A DNA stretch of 39,195 bases from IMG/VR virus record IMGVR_UViG_3300043449_002306, positions 1 to 39,195 of that record; one strand, written 5' to 3'. Both the position numbers and the translations under genes were made by a program. The stretch's first letter is position 1, and each line of letters begins with the position of its first letter. Below the pieces are notes generated by a model. It was given only the letters and a program-made list of their open reading frames with translations. It did no database searches and was not told the DNA's origin. This DNA is from a virus. Below are positions 6,437 through 16,443 of this stretch, piece after piece.

Positions 6437-8881
6437 ATGGATAGTTTAATTAGATTAAATCAAATTTATCAACCAGAATTATCTGGTTATATTGCCAATA
6501 TAGTAAGTTCTTTCTTGACTTTTAATACTTCTGGCGATATAATTCCTTCTGGATCTGGGCTAAAAAACCTTGGTTCTCAAACAAATTATTATAAAAATCT
6601 TTATGTTAATGGAATTTCCGTCCCTTCTGGTAGTGGAATTACAATTGGAAATACTTTCTTTACTGCTTATTCTTCTGGTGGAGCGGGAATTGTTCAAGTA
6701 GGTCAATATAAAATAACTTCTTCTGGAAATTTTATCTCTATTCAAGGACCACAAGGAATTCAAGGTCTAACTGGTCCAACTGGTCAAACAGGACCAACTG
6801 GAGCTGGAATAACTGGCGTTTCTTATGATCAAGAAAATTTTGTATTAACATTAAAACTTTCAAATGGAGTTGAAACAGGAGTAGAGGTGCCCGCATTAAT
6901 TGGGCCAAGTGGAGTTAGTGTTACTGGATTTTTAAAAAGCGGAAATTTTATATTTCCAAAATTTGAATATCCTAATGGTTTTGGAGAAGCAATTGAGTTG
7001 CCAGCGGGGCCCCAAGGAATTCAAGGAGAACCAGGTACAGTAAAATTATATTTTATTTCTGGCGAAGATCAAGGATCTTTTTCAAAAGTAAATTTTCCAA
7101 ATAATGTTTTATTAACAGATTATTACAACGAAAATTCTTTTCCTACTATTTCTTTGATGAAAGGAATGTCTTATACATTCAATTTATCTGGATTACAAAC
7201 TCATGAAATAACTGAACTTGAATATTTATTTTTAACTGGAGCTTTAAATAATCCTAATATACCAAGCTCAATTATTGGAAGCAAAATTAATTATTATTTA
7301 GATCCACAAAATGGTACTGGATATTGGAGAATTGCATTTTTCGATTCTCAGGCTTCAACTGGAATATATAGCGGTTTATATAATAGCGAAACAGATTTTT
7401 ACAACGCATACTCTGGCAAAAATTTAGAAGTTTATGGAGACTCTTTTTATACTGACGTAAATAAAACTTATTTCACTTTTAATACTAAATTTTCAGCAAA
7501 AGATCAATATAAATATGGATTTGTAGTTTATTCTTTAGGGGAATTAGGAGATGAAGTTTTAAATAATGGTTCAATACCTAATTCAAATTCAATAGCTATT
7601 ATTGCTGGTGATTTAGATATATCTTCTGGAGTAGGTCCCAGAGGTTTAATTGGGCCTCAAGGTCCAGATGGTCCGCCTGGAACAGGAGTAGGCCCTAAAG
7701 GAGATGATGGAGCAGGAATTTCTGCGGTAGAACAAGGATCTTATCAAATAAGATTTATTTTTGAAAACAATACTGTTTCTGATTGGATTAACTTACCTTC
7801 TGGAGGACCATCTGGATTGCAAGGGCCACCAGGCTCTTTAATCAACTATTTTCTTGGAGAATATTCTGAAAGCACTTTTTATAAACTTAATGATACGGTA
7901 TCTAGGTTTGGTTCTACATATATATATACTGGATCTTCGTCTGGACAAGGTTATAATCCAGAAAATGGAATTTATTGGCAACTTTTAGCAAAAAGTGGAC
8001 AAAAGGGGGAAACTGGAGCTGTCGGAGCGCAGGGAATAGCGGATAAATATAGTTCAAATTTTTATACCATTTCTGGATTTCCTACGGGCGCATTAAATTA
8101 TGCTAAAGATATAACTGGAATTACTGTAACTGGAATAAATTTAAGTGGAATAAATTCTAAATTTAAAGTCGGAGATAGGGTTTCTTTTATAAATTCTGGA
8201 ATAATTGGATATTCTTACACTCCTTATCAAAATATAATCGTATCTTCAAATTCAGTTAATGATTCTTATTTTTATGGATCAATAAATAGTTATAATTCAA
8301 ATAGTGGAATTATAAGTTTTACAGTCTTGTCTGGGGGCACAGGAGTAGTCGGCACAACAATTTTAAATGGAGATTTTCTGTGGTATAATTATGGAAATGT
8401 CACGATAAATTTGGGAGCTAACTTAATGAGTGGGGCAGTCGGTCCTCAAGGACCAATTGGCCCCCAAGGTCCATCTGGAAATCCATCTTTATTAAGAAAT
8501 TCAGGAATTTTATATTTAAATTACAAAGCTGGAGGAAATTTTATTTTAAATCCTGCGGAAATGGATGTATTTAATATTACAATAACTGGAGATAATACAG
8601 CCGGAAATACTCCAATAGGAATTGGTTTTGATTGGGATTATTTTCAAACTGGAAAATGTGTTTTAGTTAGAATAAAAAATAGTGGTGTTCCTAACGGGAA
8701 TCTTGAACCTCCTTTGTTTTATTTTACAGGAGAAAATAATGATAGTAGTTTTATAAAATGGCCTGGAGGAATTTACACTAGACCAAATAGTGGAGAATTT
8801 TATATTTATTCAATATTAAGGTTTATGGATGAAGACGACGAAACTTTATGTTTTGGAACGTATTCTAATCCATATAGATAA
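6437..8881 (+). CDS. Collagen-like tail/virion fibre protein
   Basis: This 814-residue protein alternates Gly-X-Y collagen-like stretches with beta-rich modules. The Gly-X-Y blocks lie near 104-124, 191-200, 400-427, 457-466, 521-533 and 669-683. The N-terminus, IRLNQIYQPELSGYI, closely resembles that of the 1254-residue fibre at 20275, pointing to a shared particle-attachment module. Residues about 472-518 have the spacing of a chitin-binding (CBM5/12-like) module, with a patterned run of tyrosines and a final W. Collagen-like triple helices act as trimeric shafts in phage fibres. It sits between terL and portal, an unusual place for a fibre. An AAGGA before the ATG supports the start. Confidence 0.8.
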   Translation: MDSLIRLNQIYQPELSGYIANIVSSFLTFNTSGDIIPSGSGLKNLGSQTNYYKNLYVNGISVPSGSGITIGNTFFTAYSSGGAGIVQVGQYKITSSGNFISIQGPQGIQGLTGPTGQTGPTGAGITGVSYDQENFVLTLKLSNGVETGVEVPALIGPSGVSVTGFLKSGNFIFPKFEYPNGFGEAIELPAGPQGIQGEPGTVKLYFISGEDQGSFSKVNFPNNVLLTDYYNENSFPTISLMKGMSYTFNLSGLQTHEITELEYLFLTGALNNPNIPSSIIGSKINYYLDPQNGTGYWRIAFFDSQASTGIYSGLYNSETDFYNAYSGKNLEVYGDSFYTDVNKTYFTFNTKFSAKDQYKYGFVVYSLGELGDEVLNNGSIPNSNSIAIIAGDLDISSGVGPRGLIGPQGPDGPPGTGVGPKGDDGAGISAVEQGSYQIRFIFENNTVSDWINLPSGGPSGLQGPPGSLINYFLGEYSESTFYKLNDTVSRFGSTYIYTGSSSGQGYNPENGIYWQLLAKSGQKGETGAVGAQGIADKYSSNFYTISGFPTGALNYAKDITGITVTGINLSGINSKFKVGDRVSFINSGIIGYSYTPYQNIIVSSNSVNDSYFYGSINSYNSNSGIISFTVLSGGTGVVGTTILNGDFLWYNYGNVTINLGANLMSGAVGPQGPIGPQGPSGNPSLLRNSGILYLNYKAGGNFILNPAEMDVFNITITGDNTAGNTPIGIGFDWDYFQTGKCVLVRIKNSGVPNGNLEPPLFYFTGENNDSSFIKWPGGIYTRPNSGEFYIYSILRFMDEDDETLCFGTYSNPYR

Positions 8882-8889
8882 AAAAATTT

Positions 8890-11004
8890 ATGAAAAAGAA
8901 AAAATCTTTAAAAAAGATAGAAACAAACGCTGCTGAATCTAACGAATCTTTGTTAGAGAATAAATCTCCAACGAAGAGGAATAAAAAAAGTAAAAATTTT
9001 AATCCAGAAATGATTTCTGAAGCATCAACTGTCACTGATATGCGTAGAAACGCAGCCTCTACTATAGAAAGAACGGAAAGGTTTAAAAATATTGACGATG
9101 GATTAGTTCCTTTTCGTAACTCAAATGCAATCTACGGACCAGATAAGTCTGCGGTTGATATTCGTGATGCAGTAATTTTATGTCAAAAATGTTATTATAA
9201 CTTCGCTCTTTTTAGAAACATTATCGATTTAATGACTGAGTTTTCTATAGATAATATTTATTTTAAAGGAGGAAACAAACAATCCAGAGCGTTTTTTGAA
9301 GCATTATTTAAAAAAATAAATATTTGGGATTTACAAGATAAATTTTATCGTGAATATTATAGGAGTGGTAATGTTTTTATTTATCGTTTTGATGCAGAAG
9401 TTAAACCAAACGATATTAGAAAATTAATTCAAAGTGTTGCAGCAAAAAAAGATCCATATGCTGACAAACGTGTTAGCCCAATTGGAGATCCAGTTTTAGA
9501 TCAAAACAAAATAATGGGAGATCCTGGATTAGACAGAAATAATCAAATGGGTTATCCAACGGGTTACCCCACTAATAAAAAAACTCCAGAAAATCCTCTT
9601 CTTCAACAAGGAGACGTTGAATTAGAAATTGAACCAATGAAAATGCCAGCAAGATATATAATTTTAAATCCAGCTGACATAAACATGCTTGGAACTGCAA
9701 ACTTTTCTTATGGTATTTATTATAAGATTTTAACTGAATATGAAGTTTCAAGACTTCGCAATCTTCAAACGGAAGAAGATATTGAGGTTTTTAATTCTTT
9801 ACCTACGTTTACTAAAGATCAGATTCGTGCCGGTGTTCGTAGCGTCTATATACCATTAGACACCAAAAAAGTAAAAATTGTTTTTTATAAAAAACAAGAT
9901 TACGAACCTTTCGCTGTGCCAATGGGATATCCAGTTCTCGAAGACATTAATGCAAAAATTGAAATGCGCCGCATAGACATGGCTATTTCAAGAACGATGC
10001 AGCAAATTATACTTTTAGTAACCGCCGGAACAGAACCCGAAAAAGGCGGCATTAATCAAAAAAATCTTGAAACACTAAAAACTCTTTTTAACAATCAATC
10101 AGTTGGTAGAGTATTAATTGCTGATTATACAACTAAAGCAGAATTTATTGTTCCAAAAATCGCAGAACTTTTAGATCCTAAAAAATATGAAATTATTGAT
10201 AAAGATATTAACGTTGGCCTCAATAATATTTTCTTGGGTGGAGAAAAATTTGCCAACCAACAAAAGAAAATAGAAATTTTTGTTAAAAGACTCGAACAGG
10301 CAAAAGAAGCATTTCTAAATAATTTTTTAATTCCTGAAATGAAAAGAATATCAAAATCTTTAAATTTTAAAAATTGTCCAATGCCTTATTACGATGACAC
10401 TCTTCAGAAAGATGACCCAGCATATACTAAAATCTATTCTCATCTTTTAGATGTCGGCATATTAACTCCAGAGCAAGGAATAGAAGCTATACAAACTAAT
10501 CGTTTGCCAGAAATTGATGATTTAGAAGAGGGACAAAAGAAATATAAAATGCAAAGAGATGCTGGTCTCTATGTTCCTTTAATTGGTGGACAAAAAATAG
10601 CAGAAGCTGGACGCCCAGCAGGTTCATCTGCTCCGCAAACCACTAAAAAAGTTTCTCCAATTGGAGCCAAAGCAAATGAAGAAAAACAAGAAATTCAATT
10701 TAGTCTTTCTAAACTAAAAGACAATATGATTCTTTCTCAAGAAATTGAAAAAGATATAATTTCTCAATTAAAAAAGAAACATAAAATTAAAAAATTAACC
10801 GATGTTCAATTATCGGTCGCTTCTGAAATATTGAATACTATAATTGCTAATGAAGAAATTGACAATTGGAAAAGTTCAGTGGAAAATTATTGCAATAATC
10901 CAATTGACAAAAATCAAGAAAGAGTAAACAAAGTTCTTTCCATAGCTACTGAACATCAAGTAGATACTTATATGGCTGCGCTTTTATATGCAAGCAAAAA
11001 ATAA
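8890..11004 (+). CDS. Portal protein
   Basis: This 704-residue protein shows the portal pattern. An N-terminal lysine-rich tail (1-40) is followed by a helical region with FYREYYRSGNVFIYRF (152-167), typical of the portal wing, then a beta-rich part around YIILNPADINML. The stem/crown region follows, with LGGEKFANQQKKIEIFVKRL and LLDVGILTPEQGIEAI. Residues about 188-225 are a proline/glycine-rich insertion with a short internal repeat (GDPVLDQN, GDPGLDRN). The last 100 residues form an extra helical domain after a linker. Portals form dodecamers at the head vertex, where TerL docks. It starts 8 nt after the fibre gene and ends flush with the next ATG. Confidence 0.82.
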   Translation: MKKKKSLKKIETNAAESNESLLENKSPTKRNKKSKNFNPEMISEASTVTDMRRNAASTIERTERFKNIDDGLVPFRNSNAIYGPDKSAVDIRDAVILCQKCYYNFALFRNIIDLMTEFSIDNIYFKGGNKQSRAFFEALFKKINIWDLQDKFYREYYRSGNVFIYRFDAEVKPNDIRKLIQSVAAKKDPYADKRVSPIGDPVLDQNKIMGDPGLDRNNQMGYPTGYPTNKKTPENPLLQQGDVELEIEPMKMPARYIILNPADINMLGTANFSYGIYYKILTEYEVSRLRNLQTEEDIEVFNSLPTFTKDQIRAGVRSVYIPLDTKKVKIVFYKKQDYEPFAVPMGYPVLEDINAKIEMRRIDMAISRTMQQIILLVTAGTEPEKGGINQKNLETLKTLFNNQSVGRVLIADYTTKAEFIVPKIAELLDPKKYEIIDKDINVGLNNIFLGGEKFANQQKKIEIFVKRLEQAKEAFLNNFLIPEMKRISKSLNFKNCPMPYYDDTLQKDDPAYTKIYSHLLDVGILTPEQGIEAIQTNRLPEIDDLEEGQKKYKMQRDAGLYVPLIGGQKIAEAGRPAGSSAPQTTKKVSPIGAKANEEKQEIQFSLSKLKDNMILSQEIEKDIISQLKKKHKIKKLTDVQLSVASEILNTIIANEEIDNWKSSVENYCNNPIDKNQERVNKVLSIATEHQVDTYMAALLYASKK

Positions 11005-11766
11005 ATGTCATTTCAAACATTTAATTTATTTAACTTTTTCCAACAGCCAAATACTGGCGAAATACCAAAGCCAGATTCTTTTGGAATAATTCCTTTAAAT
11101 ATTGATTCATTATCAAGCGGAAAAGTAGCTGATTATAATTGGTCTTTTCCTTACATAGATAGATCAATACCTTCTGAGATTTTTGAATCAAATCAAGGAG
11201 GAGTATTTCCAATTAATTTATTTTCTGACACTTTATTTCAGAATATTATTGGAATAAGAAGACCTTCATTTTTTAATAATGTATCTGGTGAATTTTATAA
11301 AGACACAAATAAACAGTTTACTAACTTAAGTGTTTCCGGAAATTTTTTTTCACATAAAAAAGATTTTTCTAATTTACAGATTACTTTATCCGGCGAAATA
11401 AAACAAAATTTATATGAATTTTATTTATTTAAAAATTATATAAGCGGAGAAATTTTAAGTGGAAATTCTAATTTTAATGTTTTAGATCAAAAAATATCTG
11501 GCAAAATAAATGATTTAAAGACAAACTTTAATCAATTGAAAATTAATGTTTCAGGAGAGGCAAAAGATTTTTCTTCATTACAAAATTATTTTAATTTAAA
11601 AATAAGTGGAAATTTTTTCCCATTAAAAAAAGATTTAGCGAACATTGAATATAAAATTACAGGTTATTCAGCCCAAAAAAATATAGAAAGATATTTTATT
11701 GAAAAATCTGACGAAATTACTTCTTTAAATTATTATATAAATGAATACAATGTGGGGGGGATATAA
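11005..11766 (+). CDS. Hypothetical SG-rich fibre-like protein
   Basis: The product has 253 residues. After an N-terminal hydrophobic and proline-containing region (1-85), the rest consists of helical segments separated by recurring SGE, SGN or SGK turns (VSGEFY, VSGNFF, LSGEIK, ISGEIL, ISGKIN, VSGEAK, ISGNFF). This pattern suits a trimeric coiled-coil/beta shaft. The segment FSHKKDFSNLQITLSGE is echoed by FPLKKDLANIEYKITG. It starts directly at the stop of the portal gene (TAAATG), so it is probably translated with it. The gene ends with an unusual run of seven G. No specific function is recognised. Confidence 0.6.
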   Translation: MSFQTFNLFNFFQQPNTGEIPKPDSFGIIPLNIDSLSSGKVADYNWSFPYIDRSIPSEIFESNQGGVFPINLFSDTLFQNIIGIRRPSFFNNVSGEFYKDTNKQFTNLSVSGNFFSHKKDFSNLQITLSGEIKQNLYEFYLFKNYISGEILSGNSNFNVLDQKISGKINDLKTNFNQLKINVSGEAKDFSSLQNYFNLKISGNFFPLKKDLANIEYKITGYSAQKNIERYFIEKSDEITSLNYYINEYNVGGI

Positions 11767-11778
11767 TTTTATATTAAT

Positions 11779-11795
11779 TAGTGTATTTATAAAAA
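11779..11795 (+). promoter_or_regulatory. Putative late promoter motif, short-leader type
   Basis: TAGTGTATTTATAAAAA abuts the ATG at 11796, with GTGTA at 11781, 15 nt upstream. There is no room for a ribosome binding site, so the mRNA would be leaderless if transcription starts about 12-15 nt downstream of GTGTA. Confidence 0.55.
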
Positions 11796-14567
11796 ATGAA
11801 TTACAATTTAAATCTTGGACTAAAGGGAGAATACAAAGTAGATATTTATAGCGGAAAAAGGTTAATGGAAACTACTGATTGGTTTTCTAATGATATAACT
11901 AATTGGGGCTTAACTTATCCTTTTAATTATTCTTTTGCAAGATGTTTTATGTTTCTTTCTTTAGGAAGTGAAGCGGGACTTAGTGATTATAATCAAACTG
12001 GAACGGGTTTGTTAAATGCTATAAAAGAATTTACTGTCGTTTCAGACAATGGAGAGGGAGAAATAAAAAAACAGTCTGGTCAATATATAGGTTGGGAAGG
12101 CTACGAAATAGGCGAAGATAAAAATACAAGTTTAGAAACAGTTGGAGCTACGACTTGTGGAACTTCAATCACTCAAAAAGGCATAAGAATGTATAGAGGT
12201 TGGACAATTCCAACTGGAAATTCAGATGAAAAAAATGTAATTGGAGGAACTGGATTAACTATAAATCAATTTATGGTTTCTCCTTCGAGTGGTTCTGATC
12301 AAAAAGGAAACAAAGCTTTTAGTTTAGTTAATAGAACTATTATAATTCCTTCTGGATATTATGCAACTATCACTTACCAATTAAGTATTGATTTTTTAAA
12401 TTATTCTTCTCCATACACATTCTTTTCTGGAAAAAATGTTTTGGGAAGCAATGGGTTTTTTGATATCAGTAATGCTGCAACTGGAGTTAATGGATCAGAC
12501 GAAAGAGAGCTTTTAAGTGGTTGGAGTAATTTAAGCGGAATTTTTCGTCAAGTTTCTCCAGGGTTTGAAATTGTAAATGGAGTTGGAGCATGTGTTTCTC
12601 CAACTAAAATGGGCAACAATTTAGAGCCTTATAAAATAGACTGTTACAATACATTTTTCTATTTATCTCCAAACATTTCTCAATTTTGTTTAAACGGAAC
12701 AGGAGGATATTCAACACAATCAAAAGCTTATAATTCAATTGGCTTAATGAACAATTACTATGAATTTGCAGCTGAACTTTTTTATACTTTGAATATAAAA
12801 TCTGAGGATGAAGACGCAGTTGCTTATACTAATCCAAATGAATGGTTTTATTCTGGAGAATCACTTAATTCTCAAACAGACGAACTTGAAATGCCAATAA
12901 ATTCACGTTTAAACGAGTTTATTAATATAAGTAATTATTTAACAGGTAAATTTGAAGAAAATTTTTTAAATTATAAAACTAAAAATTATACTGGATCAAA
13001 AAATTTTCCAGTAGCTTTTGCTACACCAGGAAAAATTGGATTTAATTCTTCTTTTCCTGATTTTGGACAAAGATTTGTGCGTTCTACTTATCTAAAAAGA
13101 ATGCCAATAGATATAAATATAAAAGGAACGGGCACAAGATTTAAATATGTTACTAAAAAAGCAATTATACCTCCGCTTTATTCTTATGGAACAAATAGCA
13201 GATATGGAAGCTTGACTCTTGGTTATAATAATGCCGGAACAAATGATATTGATGAGCTTTCTATTTATCCTTATATAGACTTTGTATTTTTTGATAATGA
13301 AGGACGCGCATCAAACATGTCTCATTATAGATATATTCCAACTATCTATTTAAAAGATAGAGGGTCTGGCATATCAAAAATAAGATTTGATATAATTGAA
13401 GAAAATGGAGGTAAACCCAATTCAATAAACAGATTCTGGTCTGCTTATGGTTTTATGGGAAGCGGAGTTAGTACATCAATTAATTCAACTGGTTTAAGTG
13501 GTTTGCATCCATATTTAGTTGGAATAATAGAAGATGATTTGTATAATCCAAAATTTATTCCGAATGGAAATAAACCTTCTGGATTTTTGCTTCCAGGACA
13601 AATATTAAATGAAAATGTTCCTGGAGATTTGCTTGCAAATAATGGCACTGGTTATGGATCAGTTTACGGAATAATTGCAAGTAGCGGATTTTATTCTTCT
13701 CCATATGATCTTTGTCTTTTAGATATTCCTAATTGGAGTGGATTAGGAGGAGATCCTAGTGAAACATTAGTCTATAATTTTACAGGTTCAACAGGATATA
13801 CTGGAAATTTATCTTGGCCACATTTTTCTAAAAAAATTAAATTAAGATTAAGTGAATTAGAATATTATTCTCCTACGATAGGAAACTTTTCTGATACATT
13901 AGATTATTTTAAAAATTATCAAATTATAAAAGATATTCAGATACCAAAGAGTGGAATTTCAAATACTTATGAAAGTATAATAACTGGAGGAACTAATTCA
14001 AAAATTTATATTTGTGATATTAATGGCAATAGAATAAAATCTGGCCTAGTTTCATCTAACACACAAAACTTTTTTGTTGTAAAAGATAATAATAATAATA
14101 ATATTCATAAAATTTATTTTAGTCCACTTTTTGTAACAGAAGATTTTCAGTACGGCACATTTACTGGATTTTTAAGCGGATTTTCTTTGATACAAAAAGG
14201 TTATGGATCAAATCTTAATTTTCCAATAACACTATCTGGAATAAGTGGATTATATAGACCATTAGCCGAAATTCCTTATGCTTTATCTGGTTTTACTTTG
14301 AAAAATGATTTAACTAGTTCCAGTATACCAAATACAGGTTATTCTTTTATTCCAGAAGATTTCAAGAAGCCAGAGGCTTACATTTATCATGTAGAAACAA
14401 CTGGAAATAATATAGGATATAGACTGTTGCCAAATTATGCTACAGCTAACACTGGGATAAAATATTCAGATAACATTTATAATCCAGTGACAGGAGGAAC
14501 TTTTCCGGGTTTAAGTATGGAAAATGGAATGGAATTATATATAACTTTATCTTGGACTGGAATATAA
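11796..14567 (+). CDS. Large structural protein, paralogue of the next gene
   Basis: This 923-residue product is not assigned to a named family. Its N-terminal region, with GLKGEYKVDIY, a W-F-NDITNWGLTYP segment and FARCFMFLSLGS, is clearly homologous to that of the following gene. Later common landmarks are RGWTIP and INQFMVSP against RGWTLP and LKEFMVTP. The body is glycine-, serine- and asparagine-rich and beta-like, with frequent SG turns and no membrane segments, as expected of a fibre or baseplate-associated virion protein. A short AAT repeat near 14086 encodes an asparagine run. It starts just after a promoter motif. A baseplate, tail-tip or head-fibre role cannot be decided. Confidence 0.6.
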   Translation: MNYNLNLGLKGEYKVDIYSGKRLMETTDWFSNDITNWGLTYPFNYSFARCFMFLSLGSEAGLSDYNQTGTGLLNAIKEFTVVSDNGEGEIKKQSGQYIGWEGYEIGEDKNTSLETVGATTCGTSITQKGIRMYRGWTIPTGNSDEKNVIGGTGLTINQFMVSPSSGSDQKGNKAFSLVNRTIIIPSGYYATITYQLSIDFLNYSSPYTFFSGKNVLGSNGFFDISNAATGVNGSDERELLSGWSNLSGIFRQVSPGFEIVNGVGACVSPTKMGNNLEPYKIDCYNTFFYLSPNISQFCLNGTGGYSTQSKAYNSIGLMNNYYEFAAELFYTLNIKSEDEDAVAYTNPNEWFYSGESLNSQTDELEMPINSRLNEFINISNYLTGKFEENFLNYKTKNYTGSKNFPVAFATPGKIGFNSSFPDFGQRFVRSTYLKRMPIDINIKGTGTRFKYVTKKAIIPPLYSYGTNSRYGSLTLGYNNAGTNDIDELSIYPYIDFVFFDNEGRASNMSHYRYIPTIYLKDRGSGISKIRFDIIEENGGKPNSINRFWSAYGFMGSGVSTSINSTGLSGLHPYLVGIIEDDLYNPKFIPNGNKPSGFLLPGQILNENVPGDLLANNGTGYGSVYGIIASSGFYSSPYDLCLLDIPNWSGLGGDPSETLVYNFTGSTGYTGNLSWPHFSKKIKLRLSELEYYSPTIGNFSDTLDYFKNYQIIKDIQIPKSGISNTYESIITGGTNSKIYICDINGNRIKSGLVSSNTQNFFVVKDNNNNNIHKIYFSPLFVTEDFQYGTFTGFLSGFSLIQKGYGSNLNFPITLSGISGLYRPLAEIPYALSGFTLKNDLTSSSIPNTGYSFIPEDFKKPEAYIYHVETTGNNIGYRLLPNYATANTGIKYSDNIYNPVTGGTFPGLSMENGMELYITLSWTGI

Positions 14568-14571
14568 AAAT

Positions 14572-16410
14572 ATGTCTGCTGGTTTAAAATTACAAGGTCA
14601 ATTTAAATTTGACTTATATGATAGAGACAATAATTTATTAAAAAGCTCTAATTATATAAATAATTTTATTACAAACTCGGGATTAATGTATCCTCTTCAT
14701 TTTGCTTTCGCAGATTGTTTTCGTTTTTTAAGCGTGGGCTCGGGAAATCTTCAAAATTCAATTTCCACTGAAACTACTGGATTAGAAATTGTAATTCCAG
14801 AACTTTCTTATATTGGAAGTCGGAATGATTTCGAAAAAGAAGATTCTACAAACTATGCACAAGCCCCTTCTTGTGGTTATAGATTTCCAAATCCAAATAT
14901 TGTCGAGCTTTATAGAGGATGGACTTTGCCAAATAATTCTGGAGAAGAGAATGGTTTTTTTAAAAACGAAGGAATTTTGAAAGAGTTTATGGTTACTCCA
15001 GGGAGACCATATGTCACTGGAGAAGGCGGAATAAAATACTGTTCCTGCAAAGAGTCTTTAACCCCAATAGGGAAAGATTGTTCTTCTGTTGCTGATTATT
15101 ATAATTTTATAAATACGATTGATTCTGAAAGATTAAAAATTTGTGATGCAACCGCAGCATTTGCAAGAGTGGTTCTTGAAGACCCAATAAATTATATATC
15201 TGGCAGTATTTTAAATGTAACTTATAAATTAACTATATCAATTGACAGCGGAATAAATTATAAAGAATTATATTATGATAATATCAGTTCAATTGATGGA
15301 AATTTTGATGGAAAATGGTCTTTAATTCAAGGGGTAACTCAACCCGGGATAAAACTAATAAATGACGGATTTATAATTTCAAAAATACCAAATGCTCCTA
15401 ATTACAGTAGAAGATTACAGCATTTTAATTACTCCGATGTTTTAACTAGTTATGATTTTAAAAAAGAATACGGTGAGTCTTTTATTCCTCCGCATGGAAT
15501 TCCTTTAGAACCCTCTGTTCATAATTTTCGTAATCAATTTGAAAATGGAAATAATTCTATATTAAATATAATTTATTATTTTACAGAAGACAACACTCAA
15601 TTTTTAGTTTCTGAAACTGGAGGAAAGTTTTCTAAAATAGAAGAGTTTGCTCCATGGAATTTATATCTTACTGGAAAAATTTATTTTTCAGGAGATTATG
15701 CATATAGTGGAAACACAACATATAAATACATAAATAGTCAATCAAATTCTGGAATTTCTTTGAATAATACTTTGTATTGGGAGAATTTGGGTTATCTTAA
15801 AGTTATTTCTGAATTAAATAGCGGTGTTAAAAAATTTAAAAATGATGTAGAAAAATCCTTGTCTCAACCTTATATTTATTGGTACGAAAATCCAAACGAA
15901 TTTAATATTAGAACAAAAGATAAAACAATTCCTTTTTCTGGAAATATTTTAAACGAAGAGAATTTAACGAAAATAAATAGAAGAAATTTTAGTAGATCTA
16001 ATCCAATTATTGCTTTTAATTTTTCAAACCAAAGAAAAGTATATTTATCAACAAATATTAGCTTTAGTAATTATCCTTTTGCTCAAAAGTTTTATATAAA
16101 AAATTTTGTTGCTTCTTATAGAGATTCTCCTTATGGAGTTTTTTATGGAAATTATGGAGGAGATAGTGGTAATTTAGTACCGTTTTTAGATTGTATATTT
16201 TCTGGAAGTGGGAAAGACTTCTTTTTTCCAAAAATTATTACTGGAATAAAAAATTATGGTTTTCCATATTATAACACGGGCGCCTTTATTTCTGGAAAAG
16301 ATAATAATGAATATTTTTATTTAAGTAATGATCAAGCTCAATATCCAATATTAAAGTCTGTATTAGAATGGAGTTCTAATTGTCCTTCGAGTGTAGAAGG
16401 ATGTCCGTAA
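14572..16410 (+). CDS. Structural protein, paralogue of the preceding gene
   Basis: This 612-residue protein shares the first roughly 130 residues of layout with its upstream neighbour: LQGQFKFDLYD, FITNSGLMYP, FADCFRFLSVGSG, RGWTLP and FMVTP. After that it diverges and is shorter. It contains a CxC segment (YCSCKESLTPIGKDC, near 160) and ends with a cysteine-containing CPSSVEGCP, so small disulphide or metal sites are possible. The ATG follows the previous stop by 4 nt (TAAAAATATG) with no Shine-Dalgarno sequence, suggesting coupled translation. Gene duplication followed by divergence is the best explanation. The virion role is inferred from location and composition. Confidence 0.6.
   Translation: MSAGLKLQGQFKFDLYDRDNNLLKSSNYINNFITNSGLMYPLHFAFADCFRFLSVGSGNLQNSISTETTGLEIVIPELSYIGSRNDFEKEDSTNYAQAPSCGYRFPNPNIVELYRGWTLPNNSGEENGFFKNEGILKEFMVTPGRPYVTGEGGIKYCSCKESLTPIGKDCSSVADYYNFINTIDSERLKICDATAAFARVVLEDPINYISGSILNVTYKLTISIDSGINYKELYYDNISSIDGNFDGKWSLIQGVTQPGIKLINDGFIISKIPNAPNYSRRLQHFNYSDVLTSYDFKKEYGESFIPPHGIPLEPSVHNFRNQFENGNNSILNIIYYFTEDNTQFLVSETGGKFSKIEEFAPWNLYLTGKIYFSGDYAYSGNTTYKYINSQSNSGISLNNTLYWENLGYLKVISELNSGVKKFKNDVEKSLSQPYIYWYENPNEFNIRTKDKTIPFSGNILNEENLTKINRRNFSRSNPIIAFNFSNQRKVYLSTNISFSNYPFAQKFYIKNFVASYRDSPYGVFYGNYGGDSGNLVPFLDCIFSGSGKDFFFPKIITGIKNYGFPYYNTGAFISGKDNNEYFYLSNDQAQYPILKSVLEWSSNCPSSVEGCP
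16383..16401 (+). repeat. Small perfect hairpin at gene end
   Basis: TCCTTC (16383-16388) and GAAGGA (16396-16401) are perfect 6-bp arms around GAGTGTA, inside the last codons of the paralogue gene. No T-run follows directly, so it is not a normal terminator. It may slow transcript decay or be incidental. Confidence 0.3.
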
Positions 16411-16423
16411 TAATTTAAATTTT

Positions 16424-16440
16424 ATGTGTAATTATATAAA
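16424..16440 (+). promoter_or_regulatory. Putative late promoter motif, capsid unit
   Basis: ATGTGTAATTATATAAA has GTGTA at 16426, 18 nt before the start at 16444. It would drive the protease/scaffold, cement and major capsid genes up to the terminator at 19814. Confidence 0.55.
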
Positions 16441-16443
16441 GTT

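Noticed and set aside
14085-14104. AAT trinucleotide microsatellite as a functional switch
   Set aside because: It is an in-frame Asn run inside a structural gene; length change would not alter the frame and nothing suggests regulation.
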